Source: Flavobacteriales bacterium UBA7443
GTDB lineage: Bacteria > Bacteroidota > Bacteroidia > Flavobacteriales_D > Sanyastnellaceae
Length of the DNA: 12,199 nt
Assembly: GCA_002477505.1 (NCBI GenBank)
Contig: DLQB01000145.1
Location: 1 to 12,199, forward strand
Reading direction: 5' to 3'
Part shown: positions 7,901-12,199 of the stretch, in pieces
Layout of the letters: each line of letters starts with the position of its first letter
Position numbering within the stretch: the stretch's first letter is position 1
Notes under the pieces: generated by a model
Told to the model about the DNA's origin: nothing
Databases searched by the model: none
The model's input: only the letters and a program-made list of their open reading frames with translations
Program-made: the position numbers and the translations under genes

Positions 7901-8173
7901 CGAGCAGAAGAGAAGGAGCGTCTTGACAACATGAAGCCAAGATCTCCCGAGGATTATACCCTGCCGCTGGAGCATGCAGATGTTTTGCAAGGAGTGAGTG
8001 AAGAATCCTATGACATTCCAAATGGCTTGGTGATAGAGAGAACCGTTCGGAATGGGAACAAGGTCATTCGATACCGAAAGGTGGTGACCAAAACGGGTAC
8101 CTATTATTTCAAGGCTGATCGCAGCATCACTTCGGTGACGTGGAAGCGTGAAACGTCAATGGTCTTGGATTGA
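4991..8173 (+). CDS. large exported TPR / coiled-coil protein with carboxypeptidase-regulatory-like domain
   Basis: From the ATG at 4991 the protein has 1060 residues. A hydrophobic stretch, VAIGAFAMVIGLFVSVSAIA, precedes QED and looks like a signal peptidase I site, with no lipobox cysteine. A GTG at 5018 would give a more classical 29-residue signal (VSVRNALSR...), so the true start is uncertain. The mature protein opens with a carboxypeptidase-regulatory-like beta-sandwich (~41-130: VFGSVKLEDANKRLEGVDV, NAKGDYDFELP). Six TPR-like units follow at ~197-237, 253-293, 311-355, 377-421, 457-501 and 624-669, each ending in a form of ALxLxPDERYPxxRI. An 11-residue Ala/Glu/Arg repeat (556-599) lies between units five and six. 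A long charged helical region covers ~687-980. The last ~65 residues form a compact domain (LQGVSEESYDIPNGLVIERT, KVVTKTGTYYFKADRSI) that I recognise as recurring at the C-terminus of such Bacteroidota proteins. Function is unknown; a periplasmic scaffold is inferred. It appears to form an operon with the TonB-like gene 2 bp downstream. Confidence 0.88.
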   Translation: MPSVIFCAQVSVRNALSRVAIGAFAMVIGLFVSVSAIAQEDLFLVFGSVKLEDANKRLEGVDVIVYQDGEVFDQLKTNAKGDYDFELPLRHLYTFSFVLDGHSNKRIEVDASGIPESVIGNRNMDLDMSMLPLPEGFDRSIFEDAYGRGEYDANKNTVVFDSNYTVRMRNKVNAEFSRLERLASESERMRENFEDFVAKGDRSKSSKEWQKAIDFYDSALALFPDEQEVVDKRLQAQNALDDANASSASAAAFQSLLDAGDEALSRDDLTGARQSFNDAKTMKPDAREPDDGLRRVDERESTLQANSEAEAEYQQLILDADKYFEREQYDRAIGLYSEAVGLKPDERYPKNRIEEAETRQSDLASQAADIVERTIQYEALIDEANQLFRNDDYESALVKYEAAGQLLPAERFWQQRAEASRERLAEMESDAAERAAREQAVADRAAASAALKEKRREYDAINDDADVLFRNDDYEAAIAKYEQALEVLPEERYPQQRITEARKRINEAAGLDEASEATDNESLVADAIESQGKERESRDDKEDRTEKNDTREAERAAAAAQREADRAASEEQREADRAASEAQRAADRAASEAEREAGRAEAEADQMARLAAENEARAAAQSAEEEYNALILEADNAFDAYNWSESRRKYNSALNVKPNDRYAQSRLSRIDRSESNASAATEKSDNAAANAAAMEEQRLLEEQALESMIESERLAEKEERQRRMDEAAAIEEEREEQRRRQAELDRKRAEQVMSRLNATEEDEVEKYFSEALKSEALARNAQVEAQKESQAQLRSASAALSTERIERERQKTLDLERTMQRNEASSIQSQKERQADEATLQSKYLAESNATQRRANRLIQNGADAVANEQESQTRLRSSRARDYAKSVPELEAKKRTWRTLFRGLNRAAAETRSISSEQIAAASTRYREIGSGSSQRAKERWYDVRRQAKKASQSLSKRERESQQRAYDRRAEEKERLDNMKPRSPEDYTLPLEHADVLQGVSEESYDIPNGLVIERTVRNGNKVIRYRKVVTKTGTYYFKADRSITSVTWKRETSMVLD
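6149..6481 (+). repeat. pair of near-identical TPR units (units 4 and 5)
   Basis: Two 30-residue segments encoded at 6149-6238 and 6392-6481 share 20 of 30 residues when aligned without gaps. Both begin LFRNDDYE and carry KYE, LP, ER and QQR at the same positions. The other TPR-like units of this gene are more diverged, so this pair points to a later internal duplication. The segment between them is an Ala/Glu/Arg-rich helical linker. Confidence 0.75.
6656..6787 (+). repeat. 33-bp degenerate tandem repeat encoding 11-residue helical units
   Basis: Four consecutive 11-codon units read AAAAAQREADR, AASEEQREADR, AASEAQRAADR and AASEAEREAGR. Two weaker units (AEAEADQMARL, AAENEARAAAQ) extend the pattern to about 6853. 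The DNA shows a matching 33-bp period (GCCGACCGTGCTGC, GCCGACCGTGCCGC, GCCGATCGCGCTGC), with differences mainly at third positions. An 11-residue (hendecad) period with alanine on one face and charges elsewhere is typical of a straight or right-handed coiled coil. It may act as a spacer between TPR units five and six. Confidence 0.85.
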
Positions 8174-8175
8174 TC

Positions 8176-8940
8176 ATGGCACGTCGTGTTTCAAGGCATC
8201 AGTTTTGGATCGCAATGACCATCACATTGGCTTTGCACGCTACCGTCCTATTTATTTTGGCATTTCAGCCGGTTCATAATGGTCGGTCCACTTCAGCAGA
8301 ATTCGTTGCGGTTGATTTTGTGAATGATTCGGACATCGAGCCTGCCAAAGAACAGTCCATGGAACAGCTGATCCAAGCCCGCCTCAATGAGCGGGTGGCC
8401 AACCTCGCTGCCAATGAGCAGTCAGAACGGGTTCAGGATCGCCTTTCAACGGCGAGTGCTCAGGACATTCAAAGTTTAACCGAATCGGTTGAAGCTGAAT
8501 TGCGGGCCATGGAGCAGGCTGAATTCGAACGCTTGGCAGCGGATAAAAAGGATTTTGGTCTCGAAGGAGTTCCGGACGATGGAGCGAGTGATGCTGTTCA
8601 GACGCTCACAGAGTGGGACAAACGTTACGACGGTCAGGTCACGGTATCGTACGACTTAGGCGGAAGAAAACACCGCAATCTTCCCGTTCCCGGTTACAAA
8701 TGCCGCGTAGCCGGCTCGGTGGCTATTGCGATAAAAGTAGCAGCCGATGGCCGCGTTATCCAATCGAAAATCGAGTCGGTTGAATTGGGTTCTGTCGATA
8801 ACCAAGGTGGAGTTGGATCCGATGCCAGCGGGTGCATTGCACGCGCGGCGCTGGCGAGTGCTTCGGCATCCATTTTTGTTGCCGTGTCAAACGAGTCAAC
8901 TTCGGGCGTTATCAATTATCGTTTTCTTGCTCAGGACTGA
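8176..8940 (+). CDS. TonB-like, inner-membrane-anchored periplasmic protein
   Basis: The ATG at 8176, 2 bp after the preceding stop, gives 254 residues; a TTG at 8170 would overlap the upstream gene and is less likely. A single N-terminal membrane segment (~11-31, FWIAMTITLALHATVLFILA) follows basic residues ARRVSRH, predicting an N-in anchor with a periplasmic C-terminus. Residues ~58-128 are charged and helical rather than the proline-rich spacer of classical TonB. The C-terminal ~90 residues match the TonB-like pattern seen in Bacteroidota: GGRKHRNLPVPGYKCRVAGS, AIKVAADGRVI, CIARAALASASASIF and a final GVINYRFLAQ. Cysteines at about 176 and 220 could form a disulfide. It is probably co-transcribed with the TPR gene, which suggests a shared envelope complex. 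Whether it works with ExbB/ExbD, as true TonB does, is unknown; no exbB or exbD gene is in the window. Confidence 0.82.
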   Translation: MARRVSRHQFWIAMTITLALHATVLFILAFQPVHNGRSTSAEFVAVDFVNDSDIEPAKEQSMEQLIQARLNERVANLAANEQSERVQDRLSTASAQDIQSLTESVEAELRAMEQAEFERLAADKKDFGLEGVPDDGASDAVQTLTEWDKRYDGQVTVSYDLGGRKHRNLPVPGYKCRVAGSVAIAIKVAADGRVIQSKIESVELGSVDNQGGVGSDASGCIARAALASASASIFVAVSNESTSGVINYRFLAQD

Positions 8941-9020
8941 AGGTTGAAAAGTTGCGGCACAGCGTCTGATACTGATAGTGCATTGAGTAACTTGGTTGCT
9001 TGTAATTGATACTAGATCTC

Positions 9021-10256
9021 GTGTCGTATACCTCAGAAAACCCCTTGCGATTGGGCATTCTTCGGGAAGGCAAAACGCCTCCTGACCAACGTGTGCCGTT
9101 GACTCCAGACCAGTGTGTGCTCCTTCAGGAGCGTTTCCCGGAATTGGATATAGCCGTTCAGCCCAGTCCTGTGCGGAGAATTCGAGATGCGGAATATGCA
9201 TCCGTGGGGCTGAAGATGCAGGAAGATTTGAGTGATCGTGATGTGCTCATTGGAGTGAAAGAGGTGAATACTGAGGAATTGATTGCAGACAAGACGTATC
9301 TCTTTTTCAGCCACACGCACAAATTGCAGCCCTACAATGCAAATCTGCTCGCGGAAATATTGAAGAAACGCATCCGTCTCATTGATTATGAACTGCTCAA
9401 GCGACCGAGCGGCCGACGAATTATTGGTTTTGGCCGGTGGGCAGGACTGGTTGGAGCGTACAACGGTATTCGAGCATGGGGCGAGCGCACGGGAAGTTTC
9501 GCCATTCCCCGGGCTATCGATTGCTTGGATTTGAAGGATATGCTTTCCACTGCCAAAGGAGTGAAGCTTCCGGATGACCTGCGAATTGTATTGACGGGAC
9601 ACGGCCGGGTGGGGCAAGGTGCCAAGGAAGTGTTGGATAAGATGAACATTCGATCCGTGCATCCCGATGATTTTTTGCGCATGGAATTCCCTGAACCGGT
9701 CTATACACACTTAGATGTGGGCGATTACAATCGCCGAAAGGATGGCGCTGCGTTCGATATGGCTGAATTTATTGCGGAGCCTATGCTGTTCGAAAGCACG
9801 TTTATGCCCTTTGCACAGCGAGGTGATTTGTTCATTGCTGGCCATTTTTGGGCGGAAGGAGCACCGTTTTTGTTTACGCGCAATGACATGCGGCAGGCGG
9901 ATTGGAGCCTCCAAGTTGTCGCGGATATTTCTTGCGATATCGATGGTCCTGTGGCTTGCACTGTGCGACCTTCATCGATTGATGATCCCCTGTATGGCTA
10001 TCATCCCGGGAATGAAAAGGAATGTGGCATCTCGGATAGGGAGGGCATTACGGTCATGGCGGTGGACAATCTTCCCTGCGAACTTCCGAGGGATGCATCC
10101 GATGGGTTTGGTCAAGAATTGATGGAGCACGTGGTTCCATTGCTCGTGTTGGGCGATGCTGATGACATACTCGATGGCGCATCTGAAACCACCCTGGCTG
10201 GTGAACTCAATGAGCCGTTCTTATATCTAGCTGATTACGCCGAGCAGGGCAAATGA
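9021..10256 (+). CDS. LYS1-like saccharopine dehydrogenase (alanine dehydrogenase superfamily)
   Basis: The GTG at 9021 gives 411 residues beginning MSYTSENPLRLGILREGKTP. The first in-frame ATG comes about 65 codons later, inside the conserved domain, so a non-ATG start is required; a TTG at 9006 is the alternative. The N-terminal AlaDh/PNT-type domain shows LREGKTPPDQRVPLTP. A lysine in GVKE (~80) and a histidine in FFSHTHK (~98) fall where yeast saccharopine dehydrogenase has catalytic Lys77 and His96. The NAD-binding glycine motif TGHGRVGQGAKEVL is at ~192-205. Then come ADISCDIDGPVACTVRPSS (~301-319) and AVDNLPCELPRDAS (~347-360), which parallel the yeast C-terminal blocks. The expected reaction is NAD-dependent interconversion of saccharopine with lysine plus 2-oxoglutarate, but substrate assignment from family likeness is uncertain. 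No lysine-pathway gene adjoins it. It begins 80 bp after the TonB-like gene with no visible terminator between, so read-through is possible. Confidence 0.85.
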   Translation: MSYTSENPLRLGILREGKTPPDQRVPLTPDQCVLLQERFPELDIAVQPSPVRRIRDAEYASVGLKMQEDLSDRDVLIGVKEVNTEELIADKTYLFFSHTHKLQPYNANLLAEILKKRIRLIDYELLKRPSGRRIIGFGRWAGLVGAYNGIRAWGERTGSFAIPRAIDCLDLKDMLSTAKGVKLPDDLRIVLTGHGRVGQGAKEVLDKMNIRSVHPDDFLRMEFPEPVYTHLDVGDYNRRKDGAAFDMAEFIAEPMLFESTFMPFAQRGDLFIAGHFWAEGAPFLFTRNDMRQADWSLQVVADISCDIDGPVACTVRPSSIDDPLYGYHPGNEKECGISDREGITVMAVDNLPCELPRDASDGFGQELMEHVVPLLVLGDADDILDGASETTLAGELNEPFLYLADYAEQGK

Positions 10257-10311
10257 GTCCGCAAAAAGGCGCCTTGGCGGGCGTTTCCTGAACCAATTTT
10301 CTTCTCGCACT

Positions 10312-10326
10312 CAAGTCCTGGACTTG
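10312..10326. terminator. short hairpin between convergent genes (possible terminator)
   Basis: CAAGTC (10312-10317) and GACTTG (10321-10326) form a perfect 6-bp stem with a 3-nt loop. It lies in the 77-bp gap between the convergent dehydrogenase (stop at 10256) and the secreted-protein gene (stop at 10334). No proper U-tract follows on either strand, so a role in termination is uncertain. The rest of this gap shows nothing else recognisable. Confidence 0.35.
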
Positions 10327-10333
10327 CCTTTGC

Positions 10334-12199
10334 TCAGCAGTCGTCGCCAAAGGCTGCAAGGAGCAAGAGCACATCATTGACATTCGTAGCACCGTCGCCA
10401 TCGATGTCTGCGATGCATTCGGTGGTGCATCCGAAATCGCTGAGTAGGATTAAAACATCTGACACCTCAATGGAGCCATTGCCATTCAAATCGGCTGGGC
10501 AAGTGACTGCGTCGCAATCGGGCTCTCCGTCGCCATCTGTATCGAGGATGCATTCGCCGGCGCAGTTGTAGCCTTCCTCGGCAAAGAAGCACGAACCATC
10601 ATCGTCGGTTGCATTCTCATCGTAATTGCACGCGGTTGCATCGGTGCAACCATTCATTGCAACAACATCCAAACACAAATCTTCGATTATCCAGTTGACC
10701 ACATAGTTCACCTCCGAGGAAGCACCATAGCCGTTGTATAGCGTGACACTCCAATCTCCGGATCCGCTTAAGTTGGCTTCGGAGATATCGACCGTTGCGG
10801 TGTACAGGCCAGCAGCCTGCGTCTGCCATCCAGCGGGCCAAACGACTTGGTAATTTCCAATGCTCGCACATCCATCGGGGGAGCCATTGTATCCCCCAAA
10901 TGAGATGCACTCGCCTGAAGGAGGGGTAATGGCCATTGCCAAATCAGCAGGCCAACTTCCCGAGCTGCCTGCATTGTCAAAATCCAGTTCTATTGTAATC
11001 GTTGTCAAGGGAGCCAGCGAAGTTGCCGACTGCGTCAACGGCTCGCCCGTTTCGTTTCCACTGAGGCTCGCCGATTGATTTCCTGTGAGCTGACATGAGC
11101 AAGGTTCCTGGAAAATACAGCTGCCGTCATCAATGCTTGCATCGGTATCGTAGTTACATGCGGTTGGATCGGTGCAGCCGCAATTCGAGCACGATTCGAA
11201 ACATCCGCTGGCAAATGAAATGGCATTAGCATTGTTCGCGGCCACTTCATCCGTTTGACCAATGAGGCTGACTGAAACATCCAATGTGTGTTCCCCGGCT
11301 TCAACCTCCAGACAAAGGTCATTGGCATTGCACAGTTCCACGACTGTCATCGCACCGGGTGCCAATGATCCCGACCAGCCAATGGTTGCAGTGTTCTGCC
11401 CGTTGTCCAAGTCGAACGCCACGTCGAATGCGGTCAAGGTTTCTGTTCCGACGTTGATGATCTCAACGCTCGGAGCGATAGCGGTGCCGCAGGTTTCCGG
11501 ATTCACTCCAATGATGTTGTTGACCATTGCGTCATACGGAACGGGGTTTGATGCTTCTTCAATGGTGAAGTTTCCATTGGAAATGTCAAAAAACACGTGG
11601 CTGGCTCCTTTGATCTTGATCCGTGCGTTTGCTGTTGGAATGTTGGGCAATGTGACACTCGCCGTTCCATTATTTGACGCATTCGAAATAAGAGTATAGG
11701 GCCACGTATAGCCACCGTCGGTGGATAGGAAAATATCGATGCTTGCGCAATTCACCGCTCCCGCATTCGTGCCCGCTACATCCCAGGAAATGATTGTTGG
11801 TATTCCAGCGGCAATTGCTTCCCCGCCATTCGGCGCGCTCACCAAGAATGGTCCCGAGGAACCGTCCACGCTCATGGTCAAAAGGTCATCGGCAAATCCC
11901 CCCCCGTTGAGTTCATTGTCTCGGACCGTGCATTTAAAATTCAGATCGCGCGAATAGGTGGGCAAGTGTTCACCAATGGTGACCGTGCCATTGACCAAAT
12001 CATTCACCCGTGGAAAGATGCGTTTTGGGCTCGTGGTGGAGGGCCAAGACCTGAAAATGGGTTGATTGCCTGAGGGGTTGGTTAAATCGTTGTCTCCAGA
12101 TGCCGTTGCCGGACCCAAATCATATTCTTCCCAATTGAAGGTGATTGCACCGCCGTCGGGATCACTGCCTGTTGCCGTCAATTCGAACGGAGTCGAGGC
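10334..12199 (-). CDS. secreted multidomain protein, probably reprolysin-like metalloprotease (C-terminal 621 residues, cut by window edge)
   Basis: The minus-strand frame stays open to the right edge (ASTPFELTATGSDPDGG...), so the N-terminus, signal peptide and any catalytic zinc site lie outside; the TTG at 12181 is internal. Residue numbers are counted from that TTG. Residues 1-106 hold a PKD/cadherin-like segment (LTATGSDPDGGAITFNWEEY, FRSWPSTTSPKRIFPRV). Residues 108-207 form a beta-sandwich (APNGGEAIAAG, IFLSTDGGYTWPYTLI, FFDISNGNFTI). In this order the two closely match what follows the protease domain in Bacteroidota reprolysin-like enzymes. A CARDB-like domain (~214-324) comes next. 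Two cysteine modules (GCTDPTACNYDTDASIDDGS at 335 and GCTDATACNYDENATDDDGS at 511) flank a proprotein-convertase-P-like domain (~364-505). The C-terminus has DTDGDGEPDCD and two dockerin-like EF-hand halves (ADLNGNGSIEVSDVLILLSD and ADIDGDGATNVNDVLLLLAA), ending FGDDC. No standard T9SS C-terminal sorting domain is visible. The protease call rests on domain order alone. Confidence 0.8.
   Translation of the reverse strand, partial: ASTPFELTATGSDPDGGAITFNWEEYDLGPATASGDNDLTNPSGNQPIFRSWPSTTSPKRIFPRVNDLVNGTVTIGEHLPTYSRDLNFKCTVRDNELNGGGFADDLLTMSVDGSSGPFLVSAPNGGEAIAAGIPTIISWDVAGTNAGAVNCASIDIFLSTDGGYTWPYTLISNASNNGTASVTLPNIPTANARIKIKGASHVFFDISNGNFTIEEASNPVPYDAMVNNIIGVNPETCGTAIAPSVEIINVGTETLTAFDVAFDLDNGQNTATIGWSGSLAPGAMTVVELCNANDLCLEVEAGEHTLDVSVSLIGQTDEVAANNANAISFASGCFESCSNCGCTDPTACNYDTDASIDDGSCIFQEPCSCQLTGNQSASLSGNETGEPLTQSATSLAPLTTITIELDFDNAGSSGSWPADLAMAITPPSGECISFGGYNGSPDGCASIGNYQVVWPAGWQTQAAGLYTATVDISEANLSGSGDWSVTLYNGYGASSEVNYVVNWIIEDLCLDVVAMNGCTDATACNYDENATDDDGSCFFAEEGYNCAGECILDTDGDGEPDCDAVTCPADLNGNGSIEVSDVLILLSDFGCTTECIADIDGDGATNVNDVLLLLAAFGDDC
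10346..10501 (-). repeat. paired dockerin-like calcium-binding motifs at the protein C-terminus
   Basis: Two related segments, at 10430-10501 (CPADLNGNGSIEVSDVLILL, then SDFGC) and 10346-10414 (ADIDGDGATNVNDVLLLLAA, then FG), each show the D-x-[ND]-G-[DN]-G-x-x-x-V-x-D-V-L pattern of a dockerin or EF-hand loop plus helix. They lie at the extreme C-terminus. Duplicated halves are typical of dockerin-type folds, although no cohesin gene is visible in the window. Confidence 0.75.
10589..10651 (-). repeat. GCTD...DDGSC cysteine module, copy 2
   Basis: This is the second copy of the 21-residue cysteine module in the same secreted protein, placed after the P-domain-like region and before the calcium-binding C-terminus. 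Copies 1 and 2 bracket the P-like domain, which suggests they act as disulfide-stabilised linkers. That role is inference. Confidence 0.8.
11117..11179 (-). repeat. GCTD...DDGSC cysteine module, copy 1
   Basis: Twenty-one codons encode GCTDPTACNYDTDASIDDGS followed by a cysteine. The second copy at 10589-10651 encodes GCTDATACNYDENATDDDGS followed by a cysteine. The two share 16 of 21 residues, including all three cysteines and the ACNYD core. This module recurs in secreted Bacteroidota proteins; its function is not established. Confidence 0.8.

Noticed and set aside
8170..8175. TTG start at 8170 for the TonB-like gene
   Set aside because: The ATG at 8176 is only two codons later, avoids overlapping the upstream stop and gives a normal basic n-region.
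8941..9020. Possible terminator or separate promoter before the LYS1-like gene
   Set aside because: I found no hairpin with a U-tract. TAACTTGG near 8986 is only a weak match to the Bacteroidota -7 element and has no clear -33 partner.
10257..10300. GC-rich stretch with CGCC and GGCG as a terminator stem
   Set aside because: The complementary arms are separated by only two bases and cannot form a stable hairpin; other pairings are imperfect.
12179..12181. TTG at 12181 as the true start of the secreted protein
   Set aside because: The frame continues open to the window edge with family-like sequence (STPFELTATGSDPDGG), so this codon is internal.
1..12199. CRISPR array, insertion sequence, phage or defence genes, tRNA or rRNA
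   Set aside because: No spaced direct repeats, terminal inverted repeats, transposase or nuclease motifs, or RNA-gene signatures were seen. The window is almost fully occupied by the nine protein genes.

Overview
The window looks like chromosomal DNA from a member of the Bacteroidota, probably a marine flavobacterial or cryomorphacean lineage. The clues are gene types rather than a marker gene: an E1 2-oxoacid dehydrogenase of the type common in Bacteroidota; an OmpA-style outer-membrane protein with thrombospondin-3 calcium repeats; a periplasmic carboxypeptidase-regulatory-like/TPR protein; a TonB-like protein ending in FLAQ; and a multidomain secreted protein carrying the GCTDxxACNYDxxAxxDDGSC module typical of secreted proteins of this phylum. 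Base composition looks close to half G+C. There are no obvious Shine-Dalgarno sequences, as expected for this phylum. I see no rRNA, tRNA, CRISPR array, insertion sequence or phage gene.

Layout. 1-398 (minus): N-terminal 132 codons of a thiamine-diphosphate E1 2-oxoacid dehydrogenase, cut by the left edge. 465-2120 (plus): a COG2509-type FAD dehydrogenase, divergent from E1. 2125-2156: hairpin terminator between convergent genes. 2183-3712 (minus): secreted/outer-membrane protein with barrel-like region, TSP3 repeats and a SPOR-like C-terminus. 3786-4922 (minus): DAO-family FAD oxidoreductase, probably upstream in the same transcript. 4991-8173 (plus): very large periplasmic protein with a carboxypeptidase-regulatory-like domain, six TPR-like units, a hendecad helical repeat and a conserved C-terminal domain. 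8176-8940 (plus): TonB-like membrane-anchored protein 2 bp downstream. 9021-10256 (plus): LYS1-like saccharopine/alanine dehydrogenase-family enzyme with a non-ATG start. 10334-12199 (minus): C-terminal 621 residues of a secreted multidomain protein, probably a reprolysin-like metalloprotease, cut by the right edge.

How the genes may work together. Most of the enzymes look like independent housekeeping or amino-acid/redox genes. The part most likely to form a system is the 4991-8940 pair: a large exported TPR/coiled-coil protein and an inner-membrane-anchored TonB-like protein encoded back to back. This suggests an envelope-spanning complex of unknown purpose. The nearby SPOR-like outer-membrane protein (2183-3712) is a possible but unproven partner. 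All functions are inferred from motif recognition by eye; no database search was run.
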